A program made the position numbers and the translations under genes. Positions 1-7,456 of a stretch of DNA of 17,295 nt are shown here, in pieces; the first letter of the stretch is position 1; the number at the start of each line of letters is the position of its first letter. The DNA lies in NCBI GenBank assembly GCA_030039975.1, contig JASHUO010000484.1, forward strand, positions 1 to 17,295, read 5' to 3'. Under the pieces are notes generated by a model. It did not search any database. It saw nothing but the letters and a program-made list of their open reading frames with translations, and was not told the origin of the DNA. The DNA is from Alphaproteobacteria bacterium (GTDB lineage Bacteria; Pseudomonadota; Alphaproteobacteria; ATCC43930; CGMCC-115725).

Positions 1-218
1 GCATTCCAGGGATGGCCGCGCTTCTCGCCGCGGCCGATCACCAGCCGCCGCTCGTGACCTTCCGCGAGATAGCTGTCCCCGTCGAGGCGCGAGACGCTCA
101 TCCCGAGCACTCGCGCATAAAAGGCAGCAAGCGCCTTTGGGTCCGGTGAATCAAGGCGAAGATGATCGAGCACGGCAGGCCAGAGCGGCGAGACATCGAG
201 CGCTGCATCCGCCGTCAT
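1..218 (-). CDS. VOC/glyoxalase-fold protein, N-terminal part (cut by left edge)
   Basis: The visible 72 residues start MTADAALDVSPLWPAVLDHL and continue with the typical first half of a VOC module: a metal-ligand-type His in the first strand (VLDHLRLDSPDP, His19), then the helix ALAAFYARVLGM, then a strand pair ending LVIGRGEKRGHP. This is the pattern of glyoxalase I, fosfomycin-resistance and type I extradiol dioxygenase families. The reaction cannot be told because the rest lies outside the window. The ATG at 218-216 overlaps the TGA (217-215) of the molybdopterin oxidoreductase gene upstream, so the two are very likely co-transcribed and translationally coupled. It may be one- or two-domain. 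Membership of the VOC superfamily is fairly sure; the subfamily is open. Confidence 0.8.
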   Translation of the reverse strand, partial: MTADAALDVSPLWPAVLDHLRLDSPDPKALAAFYARVLGMSVSRLDGDSYLAEGHERRLVIGRGEKRGHPWN

Positions 219-2278
219 GCGGCGCGCACCCAGACCGCGGTATCGTGGAAGACGGCTCCGCCATTGGGCAGACCGGGATCGGCGCTGGTCAGAGCGTTGA
301 TGCCGATGCCTTCGTCGAACGCGCGGTTAGGCCAGATGCCTTCGACCACCAGGACGCCGCGCTGCAGCCCGTCGAAAGCGCGGGCATGGAGCAGCACGGT
401 GCCGAGGCGATTGCCGAGCCTGACGCGATCGCCATCGCCAAGACCAAGCGCGGCAAGGTCGTCGGGATGGATGCGCACGACGGGTCTGCCCTCGCGCCCG
501 AGGCTCGAGGGCAGGTTGTTGAAGGTGGTGTTGAGGAAGGAGCGCGCCGGCGGTGCCACCATGCGGAAGGGATGCTCGGCATCGGAGCGGTCGATCACCG
601 CAACCTGATCGGGAAGGCGGGGCAGCGCCTGATGGTTGCGGCCGATCGCGGCCCAATCGGGATCGAAATGGAAGCGCTTGTCGGCATGGCCGAAGCCGTC
701 GAGGAAATGCGCCGTCGCGAAAGGCAGCGCCAGGTCGTGCCCGCCGCGGTCATAGATGGTCGCGGCATCGGGCAATCCGGAGGCGGCGAGCGTGCCGTCG
801 ATGATTTCCCATTCCGTCATCGCGAAGCCGGGATGATCGGCGCCAAGTCGCTTCGCCAGCTCGCAAACGACGAAATGGTTGGAGCGCGCCTCGCCCGGCG
901 GCTCGATCACTTTGCGCGCGACCTGAAGGAAGGTGTGAGCGCCGGCGGTGTAGATGTCGTCGTGCTCCAACATCGTCGTCGCCGGGAGCACGATATCGGC
1001 CATCGCCGCCGTCTCGGTCATGAACTGCTCGTGCACGCAGGTGAAGAGATCGGAGCGTAGAAATCCGCGACGCACTTTGTTCGAGTCCGGCGACACGACG
1101 AGCGGGTTGGTGTTCTGGATGAGCAGCGCGGTCACCGGTGGCCCGTCGCCGAGGTCGCGCCGGTCGCCGGTCAGAATCGGACCGATGCGCGACTGGTCGA
1201 GGATGCGCGTCTTGGGATCGACCGCGTCGAGTCCTTCAATGAGGCTGCGGTTGAGCTTGTAGATGCCGGCGCCATTGGCATAGAGCGCGCCGCCACCCTC
1301 GTGCTGCCAGGCGCCGGTGACCGCCGGCAGGCAGCTCGCCGCGAAGAGCTGCATGGCGCCATTGCGGCTGCGCGAGAAGCCGTAGCCGATGCGCAAGAAA
1401 CTGCGCTTGGTGCGACCATAAAGCCGGGCGAAATCGATGATATCGCGCTCCGAAAGCCCGGTGATAGCCGATGCCCAGGCGGGATCACGGGTGGCGAGAT
1501 GCGCCTCGAGCGCTTCGGCGCCGCGGGTATAGCGCGCCATGTAGGCACGGTCGGCATAGCCTTCGCGAAACAGCACATGCATCACCGCGCAAGCGAGCGC
1601 GGCATCGGTGCCGGGACGCGGCGCCAAATGGATGTCGGCGACCTCGGCCGTCGGCGTGCGGTAGGGATCGATGACGACGAAGGTCGCGCCGCGCTCTTTG
1701 CGCGCACGCGTGATGTGCGTCATCACATTGACCTGCGTCGCAACCGGGTTGCCGCCCCAGACCACGACCAGATCGGCGAGCGGGATCTCGCGCCCGTCCA
1801 CGCCGCGCTTGACGCCCGCACCGGCGAGCCAGCCGGAATCGGAAAGCACGTTGCAGATGGTCGAGTGCTGACGCGAGTAGCGCATGGCATGGCGCAGCCG
1901 GTTGATGCCGTCGCGCTGCACCAGGCCCATGGTGCCGGCATAGAAATGCGGCCATACCGTTTCGCTGCCATAGCGGCGCGCCGCAGCGGCAAAGGCTTCG
2001 GTGATCCGGTCCAACGCCTCGTCCCACGCGATCGGCACGAAGGCCGCCGCGCCCACCCCTTTGTCGCCGACCCGGCGCAGGGGGGTTGTCAGCCGCTCAG
2101 GATGGTGCTGGCGCTCGGCATAGTGCGAGACCTTCGCGCACACCACGCCGGCGGTATAGGGATGGTTTTTCCGCCCATAAACCCGGCCGATGGTTGCGGG
2201 ATCGAGGCGCTCCACCTCGAGGGCGCAGGTGCTCGGGCAGTCATGCGGGCAGACCGAAGAGACGAAGTCGCGCGGCAC
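215..2278 (-). CDS. molybdopterin (bis-MGD) oxidoreductase with N-terminal 4Fe-4S cluster
   Basis: 687 residues from the GTG at 2278. The start MPRDFVSSVCPHDCPSTC gives Cys10, Cys14 and Cys18, with Cys47 in VVCAKVS: the CX3CX3CX28C 4Fe-4S set of the DMSO-reductase/formate-dehydrogenase superfamily, with the following Lys49 that often relays electrons. A pterin-binding stretch VVWGGNPVATQ and the C-terminal MopB_CT-like barrel (FLNTTFNNLP, VRIHPDDLAALGLGDGD) are present. There is no Tat leader ahead of the cluster, so it should act in the cytoplasm. The segment STICNVLSDSG (Cys142 to Ser148) lies where the protein ligand to Mo is expected, but I cannot say which residue serves. The GTG at 2278 is preferred over upstream GTGs because GGAGGAGG lies 5 nt before it. 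The substrate is unknown. Its stop overlaps the start of the VOC gene that follows. Confidence 0.88.
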   Translation of the reverse strand: MPRDFVSSVCPHDCPSTCALEVERLDPATIGRVYGRKNHPYTAGVVCAKVSHYAERQHHPERLTTPLRRVGDKGVGAAAFVPIAWDEALDRITEAFAAAARRYGSETVWPHFYAGTMGLVQRDGINRLRHAMRYSRQHSTICNVLSDSGWLAGAGVKRGVDGREIPLADLVVVWGGNPVATQVNVMTHITRARKERGATFVVIDPYRTPTAEVADIHLAPRPGTDAALACAVMHVLFREGYADRAYMARYTRGAEALEAHLATRDPAWASAITGLSERDIIDFARLYGRTKRSFLRIGYGFSRSRNGAMQLFAASCLPAVTGAWQHEGGGALYANGAGIYKLNRSLIEGLDAVDPKTRILDQSRIGPILTGDRRDLGDGPPVTALLIQNTNPLVVSPDSNKVRRGFLRSDLFTCVHEQFMTETAAMADIVLPATTMLEHDDIYTAGAHTFLQVARKVIEPPGEARSNHFVVCELAKRLGADHPGFAMTEWEIIDGTLAASGLPDAATIYDRGGHDLALPFATAHFLDGFGHADKRFHFDPDWAAIGRNHQALPRLPDQVAVIDRSDAEHPFRMVAPPARSFLNTTFNNLPSSLGREGRPVVRIHPDDLAALGLGDGDRVRLGNRLGTVLLHARAFDGLQRGVLVVEGIWPNRAFDEGIGINALTSADPGLPNGGAVFHDTAVWVRAA

Positions 2279-2283
2279 TGGCA

Positions 2284-2291
2284 CCTCCTCC
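2284..2291 (-). promoter_or_regulatory. ribosome binding site fixing the molybdoenzyme start
   Basis: On the minus strand GGAGGAGG lies 5 nt before the GTG at 2278-2276. The two in-frame GTGs further upstream (2299 and 2284) have no such site ahead of them, and the second overlaps this purine run. This supports a 687-residue product that begins 9 residues before the first cluster cysteine. Confidence 0.7.
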
Positions 2292-2338
2292 GGCGCCACT
2301 ATATGGCCCGGAGAAGGCCCGGGGAAGCCGATTGCGCC

Positions 2339-2355
2339 GCCATCCCCGGGGTGGC
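2339..2355. promoter_or_regulatory. GC-rich dyad in divergent control region
   Basis: GCCA-T-CCCC is followed directly by GGGG-TGGC: an eight-pair dyad with a single unpaired T and no loop. It sits between the molybdoenzyme start (2278) and the P450 start (2437). It could be a binding site for either promoter, or chance in GC-rich DNA. Just to its left, GGCCCGG occurs twice, 11 bp apart (2305 and 2316). Confidence 0.25.
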
Positions 2356-2376
2356 ATCGTCGGACGCTGGCGCGCC

Positions 2377-2404
2377 TTGACGCTGAATGTGGCAGTGTTA
2401 GGGT
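2377..2404 (+). promoter_or_regulatory. possible sigma-70-type promoter for the P450 gene
   Basis: TTGACG at 2377-2382 is a good -35 element. A weak -10 (TAGGGT, 2399-2404) follows after 16 bp and lies inside the left half of the perfect palindrome at 2398-2415. A protein bound to the palindrome would block this promoter, which fits repression. The -10 is poor, so the exact promoter is uncertain. Confidence 0.35.
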
Positions 2405-2415
2405 ATTTACCCTAA
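2398..2415. promoter_or_regulatory. perfect 18-bp inverted repeat, probable operator of the P450 gene
   Basis: TTAGGGTA-TT-TACCCTAA: two perfect 8-bp arms around a 2-bp centre. It ends 21 nt before the P450 ATG and overlaps the likely -10 region. It is AT-richer than its surroundings, and its size and symmetry are those of a homodimeric helix-turn-helix regulator site (TetR-, MarR- or MerR-like; the family cannot be told from the site). No regulator gene lies in the window, so the cognate protein would be encoded elsewhere. Confidence 0.6.
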
Positions 2416-2436
2416 ACCGGACGGTGGGGGCGAGGA

Positions 2437-3828
2437 ATGAGCGTCACCAATCACGGCGAGGCTGGCGCCGCGGCGCCGCGTCTTGCCAAGCCGCGCGTGC
2501 CCGAGAGACCGCTGTCGCTCCTTCAGTTCATGCGCGTGCTGCGCGACAATTCGCTCGCCACCTATCGGCACGAGGCTTACAGCGCTGATATCCTCGAGCG
2601 CCGGCTGTTTTGGAAGCGCACCTTCTTCGTCAACGAACCCAGCGCGATAAAGCACATTCTCCTCGACAATGCCGCCAATTATCACAAAACGGAAATCACC
2701 CGTCGCCTGCTCGAGCCCGGCCTTGGCCGCGGCTTGCTGACAAGCGAAGACGAGACCTGGCGTCGGCATCGCCGGATCATGGCGCCGGCTTTCGACCATC
2801 GCAGCATCGTCGGCTATGCGCCGATCATGACCGAGATCGCCGAGCGGCTGGTAGCCGAATGGGACAGCCGGCCTCAAGGCACCGCGCTGGACGTCGCGGC
2901 GGCAATGATGCATGCGACCTTGCACATCATTTCGCGGACCATGTTCTCCTCCGATTCCGACGACATCGTCGACATCGTCGAGAAGGGCGTCGAGCGTTAC
3001 CAAGCCGAAGTACGCCCCGGGCTCGCCGATCTGCTCGAGCTGCCGGTCTGGTTGTCACGGCTAGGCTCTGCCCACCATCCCGAGCGTATCTTCACCGAGT
3101 TCGATCGCGCCATCGATCGGCTGCTCGCGGCGCGCGAGCGCGACCCGGCATCCCAGCCCAAGGACCTGCTCGCCCGTCTCATCGCCGCCCGCGACGAAGA
3201 AACCGGCGGCGGCATGAGCGCCGAGGAAGTGCGCAACCAAGTGGTCACCATCTTCATGGCCGGCCACGAGACGACGGCGCAGGCGCTGACCTGGACCTGG
3301 TACTTGCTGTCGCAGCATCCGGCAGTCGAAGCCAAGCTTCATGCGGAGTTGGGGGCCGTTCTCGGCGGGCGGACGCCGCGGCACGAACAGCTCGGCCAGC
3401 TTCCCTATACTCGCATGGTGATCGAAGAAGCGATGCGCCTCTATCCGCCCGCCCATACGCTGTCGCGCACCGCCATGGGCGAGGACGAGGTGTTGGGCCG
3501 GCGCATCCCGAAGGGCGCGCAGATCATGATCGTGCCCTGGCTGTTGCACCGCAATCCGCGGCTCTGGCAAGATCCCGAGCGCTTTGATCCCGAGCGCTTC
3601 GCGCCGGACCGCGCGGCATCGCGCCTTCGCTTCGCCTATATCCCGTTCGGCGCCGGACCCCGCATCTGCATCGGCGCCGCCTTCGCCATGGCAGAGGCGA
3701 TGCTGATCCTGACGACCGTCGCGCAACGCTATCGGCTGCGCCTCAAGCCCGGTTTCCCCGTGGAGCCGCAAGGCCTCATCACCTTGCGCCCCCGGCATGG
3801 CATGCAGATGATCCCGGAGCGGCGCTGA
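2437..3828 (+). CDS. cytochrome P450
   Basis: 463 residues with every P450 hallmark. The I-helix oxygen-activation motif AGHETT spans residues 275-280, the K-helix ExxR is E331-A-M-R334, the PERF-type stretch is DPERFDPERF, and the heme loop FGAGPRICIG places the thiolate ligand at Cys411. There is no N-terminal membrane anchor, so it is a soluble bacterial monooxygenase that needs separate redox partners; no ferredoxin or reductase gene is in the window. The ATG at 2437 directly follows a purine run (GGGGGCGAGGA), so its ribosome site is close-set but plausible. It is divergent from the molybdoenzyme and convergent with putA. A perfect palindrome just upstream suggests dedicated control. The substrate (fatty acid, terpenoid or xenobiotic) cannot be told from sequence. 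Confidence 0.95.
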   Translation: MSVTNHGEAGAAAPRLAKPRVPERPLSLLQFMRVLRDNSLATYRHEAYSADILERRLFWKRTFFVNEPSAIKHILLDNAANYHKTEITRRLLEPGLGRGLLTSEDETWRRHRRIMAPAFDHRSIVGYAPIMTEIAERLVAEWDSRPQGTALDVAAAMMHATLHIISRTMFSSDSDDIVDIVEKGVERYQAEVRPGLADLLELPVWLSRLGSAHHPERIFTEFDRAIDRLLAARERDPASQPKDLLARLIAARDEETGGGMSAEEVRNQVVTIFMAGHETTAQALTWTWYLLSQHPAVEAKLHAELGAVLGGRTPRHEQLGQLPYTRMVIEEAMRLYPPAHTLSRTAMGEDEVLGRRIPKGAQIMIVPWLLHRNPRLWQDPERFDPERFAPDRAASRLRFAYIPFGAGPRICIGAAFAMAEAMLILTTVAQRYRLRLKPGFPVEPQGLITLRPRHGMQMIPERR

Positions 3829-3847
3829 GCAGCGCCCGGCAACCGCC

Positions 3848-6800
3848 CTAGCGATCCTCTTCACGCAGCGACAAAAGGCTGGCATTGCCGCCCGCAGCGG
3901 TGGTGTCGACGCTGAGCGTCCGCTCGACGGCAAAGCGGTGCAGATAGTGCGGGCCGCCGGCCTTCGGGCCGGTACCCGACAGGCCTTCGCCGCCGAAGGG
4001 CTGCACGCCGACAACGGCACCGATCATGTTGCGGTTGACATAGGTGTTGCCGATGGCGAGGCGCCGGTGGATGTGTGCCACCGTCTCGTCGATGCGGCTG
4101 TGAATGCCGAGCGTCAGGCCGTAGCCGGAAGCGGCGATGGCGTCGAGGACGCGGTCGAGCGCATCCCCGCGCCAGCGGATGACATGCAGGATCGGGCCGA
4201 ACACCTCGCCTTCGAGCAGATCGAGGCGGTCGATCTCGAAGGCGCGCGGCGCGAAGAAGCTGCCCTGCTCGGTGCCCGCTGGCAGATCGAGCGCACAGAT
4301 CAGCCGCCCCTCGCGCGCCATACGCGCGGCATGCCGCTCGAGCGACTGGCGCGCTTCGTCGTCGATCACCGGACCGATATCGGTGGCGAGGAGCCCCGGA
4401 TCGCCGATGACGAGCTCGCGCATGGCGCCGGCAAGCAAGCTTATGGCGCGCGGGGCGATGTCCTCCTGCAGGAACAGCACGCGCAGCGCCGAACAGCGCT
4501 GGCCGGCGCTGTTGAAGGCAGAGGCCAGGACATCGACGACGAGCTGCTCGGGAAGCGCCGATGAATCCGCAATCAGCGCATTCTGCCCGCCGGTCTCGGC
4601 GATGAAGGGGACGATCGGGCCGGAGCGCTTGGCAAGCGCGAGATTGATGGCGCGCGCCGTCTCGGTCGAACCGGTGAAGGCGACGCCGCCGATGCGGGGA
4701 TCGGCGACAAGCGGCGCACCAACGCGATTGCCGTCGCCGGGCAGCAAGGCGAGCACATCGCCGGGAACGCCGGCCTCATGCAGCAGGCGAACCGCGGCGG
4801 CAGCAACGAGCGGCGTCTGCTCCGCGGGCTTGGCGATCACCGCGTTGCCGGCGGCGAGCGCGGCGAGGATCTGGCCGGTGAAGATGGCCAGCGGGAAATT
4901 CCAAGGCGCGATGCAGGCAAAGACGCCGCGGCCGTGCAGCGACAGCGTGTCACGCTCGCCGGTCGGGCCCGGCAGCAGGCTCGGCGCCGCAAACTCGGCG
5001 CGGGCGCGGCTGGCGTAATAGCGGCAGTAGTCAACCGCCTCGCGCAGCTCGGCAAGCGCGTCCGGAAGGGTCCGCCCGCCCTCGCGTACGATCAGCGACA
5101 GCAGTGACGGGTGGCGGGACTCCATGAGCTCGGCCGCGCGCTCGAGACAAGCGGCGCGGTGCTCGACGCCGATGGCGTCCCAGCCCGGCGCCGCCGCCGC
5201 CGCGCGCGTCAGCGCCTCGTCGAGCTGCGCCGCAGACGCCGTCGCCACCGTGCCGAGCTCACGGCGCCGATCGGCAGGGTCGAGCACGGCTGTCGCCGGG
5301 CCTGGCCTCTCTTCACCGCCGATGATCGGTGTGGCGTGCCAGGGCTCGACAGCATAGGTCATCGCTTCGGCGAGCCGGACAAGGCGCAACCGGTCGGACA
5401 GATCGATGCCCCGCGAATTGCGGCGCGACGCGCCATAGAGATCCTGCGGCACGGGAATGCGAGGATGGCGCTTCTGCGTCAGGGCGGCCAATCGGGCGAT
5501 CGGATCGGCGACGATCTCCGCGATGGGGGCGGCCTCGTCGACGAGCCGATTGACGAAAGAGGTGTTCGCGCCGTTCTCGAGCAGGCGGCGCACGAGATAG
5601 GCCAAGAGGTCCTCATGGCCGCCAACCGGCGCGTAGACCCGGCAATGGAAGCCGAGGCCGCCTTTGCCAACGACTTGCTCATGGAGCGCTTCGCCCATGC
5701 CGTGCAGGCGCTGAAACTCGAAGTCGCGCCGCTCGCCCGCAAGCTCGAGCACCGCCGCTACGGTGTGCGCATTGTGAGTTGCGAATTGCGGATAGAACGC
5801 GTCGGGTGCGGCGAGCAGCCGCTTGGCGCAAGCGAGATAGGAAACATCGGTGGCGAGCTTGCGGGTGAAGACCGGATAGCCGTCGAGCCCCTGCTCCTGA
5901 GCGCGCTTGATCTCGCTGTCCCAATAGGCGCCTTTCACCAGCCGCAGCATCAACCGGCGCTTGCCGCGACGGGCCAGCGCGGCGAGCCAATCGATCAGCG
6001 GCAAGGCCCGCTTCTGGTAGGCCTGGACGGCGAGACCGAGGCCGTTCCAGCCGGCGAGATCGGGATCAAGCGCCAAGCGCTCGATGAGGTCGAGCGAAAG
6101 CTCGAGCCGGTTCGCTTCCTCGGCGTCGATGGTGAAGCCGATACCGGCGGCCTGTGCGCGCCGCGCCAGCGCGTCGAGGCGCGGGCCGAGCTCGCGTAGA
6201 ACGCGCTCGCGCTGGCTCTCCTCGTAGCGGGGGTGAAGAGCCGACAGCTTCACCGAAATGCCGGGTCGGTCGGCGATGCCATCGCCCTGTCCTGCGGCGG
6301 CGCCGATCGCGGCGATGGCCGCCTCATAGGCGGCGAAATAGCGTTCGGCATCGCCGGCATCGCGCGCCGCCTCGCCGAGCATGTCGTAGGAGTGACGATA
6401 GCCTTGACGCTCGGCCGGCCGGGCGCGGTCGAGCGCTTCGGCGATGGTGCGGCCCATGACGAACTGCCGGGCGAGAACGCGGATCGCCGCCGTCACAGCC
6501 TGGCGAACGAGCGGCTCACCCGAGCGCGCCAGCAATCGGCGGAGGGCTTGGCCGAGATCGCCCTGCGCCTCGCCCTCGCCGATCAATCGCCCGGTGAGCA
6601 TCAAAGCCCAGGTCGAGGCATTGACCAGGAGCGAGCCGGAATGGCCCAGATGGCTCGCCCAATCCGCTGGCGCGAGCTTGTCGCGGATGAGGCGATCCAC
6701 CGTGGCGGCGTCGGGAATCCGCAGCAGCGCCTCGGCAAGGCACATCAAGGCCACGCCTTCGGGCGAGGACAGCGCATATTCGTGAAGCAGCGCATCGATG

Positions 6801-7000
6801 CCGCCCTTGCCGCGCTGGTGCTTTCGCGCCTCGGCGACGAAGCGGCTTGCGTGCCGCTCGATGCGCTCGATCGCCTCGGGCGACAGCGCCGCTTCGGTCA
6901 AAATCCGCGCAACTGCCGCCTCTTCCTCCTCGCGATGAGCAAGACGCATGGCCTGACGCGACGGGTCGGCGGGCGGAAGCGAAGCGAAGACGAGGCCCAT
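3848..7000 (-). CDS. putA: bifunctional proline dehydrogenase / L-glutamate-5-semialdehyde dehydrogenase
   Basis: 1050 residues from the ATG at 7000. The N-terminal half is the FAD-dependent proline dehydrogenase barrel, with LRLVKGAYWDSEIKRAQ around Lys356 and VYAPVGGHEDLLAYLVRRLL near its end. The second half is an NAD-dependent aldehyde dehydrogenase with catalytic Cys836 (GQRCSAL) and Glu802 (FIAETGGQN), spaced 34 residues as in the family. The ending has the usual PutA GGEGLSGTGPKAGGPHYL. Together they oxidise proline to glutamate, with channelling of the semialdehyde. The ribbon-helix-helix DNA-binding domain of trifunctional PutA is missing, so it should not repress its own gene. The start is uncertain: no clear ribosome site precedes the ATG, and TTG codons upstream (out to 7075) keep the frame open. 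No putP or Lrp-type putR is present nearby. Confidence 0.95.
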   Translation of the reverse strand: MGLVFASLPPADPSRQAMRLAHREEEEAAVARILTEAALSPEAIERIERHASRFVAEARKHQRGKGGIDALLHEYALSSPEGVALMCLAEALLRIPDAATVDRLIRDKLAPADWASHLGHSGSLLVNASTWALMLTGRLIGEGEAQGDLGQALRRLLARSGEPLVRQAVTAAIRVLARQFVMGRTIAEALDRARPAERQGYRHSYDMLGEAARDAGDAERYFAAYEAAIAAIGAAAGQGDGIADRPGISVKLSALHPRYEESQRERVLRELGPRLDALARRAQAAGIGFTIDAEEANRLELSLDLIERLALDPDLAGWNGLGLAVQAYQKRALPLIDWLAALARRGKRRLMLRLVKGAYWDSEIKRAQEQGLDGYPVFTRKLATDVSYLACAKRLLAAPDAFYPQFATHNAHTVAAVLELAGERRDFEFQRLHGMGEALHEQVVGKGGLGFHCRVYAPVGGHEDLLAYLVRRLLENGANTSFVNRLVDEAAPIAEIVADPIARLAALTQKRHPRIPVPQDLYGASRRNSRGIDLSDRLRLVRLAEAMTYAVEPWHATPIIGGEERPGPATAVLDPADRRRELGTVATASAAQLDEALTRAAAAAPGWDAIGVEHRAACLERAAELMESRHPSLLSLIVREGGRTLPDALAELREAVDYCRYYASRARAEFAAPSLLPGPTGERDTLSLHGRGVFACIAPWNFPLAIFTGQILAALAAGNAVIAKPAEQTPLVAAAAVRLLHEAGVPGDVLALLPGDGNRVGAPLVADPRIGGVAFTGSTETARAINLALAKRSGPIVPFIAETGGQNALIADSSALPEQLVVDVLASAFNSAGQRCSALRVLFLQEDIAPRAISLLAGAMRELVIGDPGLLATDIGPVIDDEARQSLERHAARMAREGRLICALDLPAGTEQGSFFAPRAFEIDRLDLLEGEVFGPILHVIRWRGDALDRVLDAIAASGYGLTLGIHSRIDETVAHIHRRLAIGNTYVNRNMIGAVVGVQPFGGEGLSGTGPKAGGPHYLHRFAVERTLSVDTTAAGGNASLLSLREEDR

Positions 7001-7289
7001 GGGGTGCTGCTTAACCAAGCTTAGGACGATCGGGCGGCCTGAGCGAGACGTGTTAAGAAGCCGGCAGCGCGCCAAACCGACGCAAGCCGGTCCGGCGCCA
7101 GCGATTATGGTAAACGCGGCTCGGCCCGATCGAGGCCGGGTTGGCGGCGCACGCCTCTCCAGATAGATAGTCTAAGCGCAAAATCTCCTGGCAATTGTGG
7201 CCCCCGACGAAACCTCGCGGCGCACCACTGATCCGCAGGAAGGTTGCGACTCCTGGTCGCACAGGCTGGCCGGCCGTGCTATAAGGGCG

Positions 7290-7328
7290 CCGGAATTGTT
7301 CGGGACTTGCTCAACCCGACGGTTCCGG
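7290..7328 (+). promoter_or_regulatory. imperfect stem-loop upstream of the importer operon
   Basis: Outer arms CCGGAA (7290-7295) and TTCCGG (7323-7328) enclose an unpaired stretch and inner arms TCGGG (7300-7304) and CCCGA (7315-7319) with a 10-nt loop. A TATAAG sits just upstream at 7280-7285, so the dyad would lie at the start of the leader or straddle the transcription start. It could be an operator or a leader hairpin. There is no U-tract, so it is not an intrinsic terminator. Confidence 0.3.
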
Positions 7329-7440
7329 ATCATGATGAGGCGCAAAAGCGTCCGTGACGATCCTTGGGTCTGAAAGTTCGCCAAGGGGGCCAACCAGACC
7401 ATATCCTCAACAACCGCCGGCAAGAGCGGGGTCAAAGACG

Positions 7441-7446
7441 GGAGGT
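7441..7446 (+). promoter_or_regulatory. ribosome binding site of the binding-protein gene
   Basis: GGAGGT lies 10 nt before the ATG at 7457. It fixes the start so that the twin-arginine signal begins at residue 7, and it excludes a longer open frame that reads through from 7364. Confidence 0.75.
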
Positions 7447-7456
7447 AACGCGTACC

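Larger units (their letters stand above)
7001..7456. other. gene-free divergent control region between putA and the ABC importer
   Basis: No open frame here has coding character. The region must hold the putA promoter (minus strand) and the importer promoter (plus strand). Visible pieces are a GC-rich stem-loop at 7120-7140 (CTCGGCC, 7-nt loop, GGCCGGG, one G-T pair) and an AT-richer patch at 7160-7197. On the minus strand that patch reads TTGCCA, then 18 nt, then CTATCT, a weak putA promoter candidate. There is also an isolated TATAAG at 7280-7285 and a composite dyad at 7290-7328. I saw no recognisable riboswitch and no ribosome site other than that of the binding-protein gene. Confidence 0.5.

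Noticed and set aside
1301..2380. 359-codon plus-strand frame over the molybdoenzyme
   Set aside because: It is antisense to the pterin- and cluster-binding regions and has no independent support.
3061..4020. 319-codon minus-strand frame spanning the P450/putA junction
   Set aside because: It runs antisense through the heme loop of the P450 and out of frame into putA; the low-complexity product is a shadow.
7120..7140. Stem-loop considered as a terminator
   Set aside because: It follows no gene on either strand (both neighbours start here) and has no U-run; left as part of the control region.
7053..7262. Small minus-strand open frame (69 codons) in the putA-importer spacer
   Set aside because: No ribosome site or family resemblance, and it overlaps the possible upstream extension of putA and its promoter region.
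7264..7285. Possible sigma-54 promoter (GGCTGGCCGGCCGTGC) before the importer operon
   Set aside because: The GG and GC elements are not at the required 10-nt spacing.
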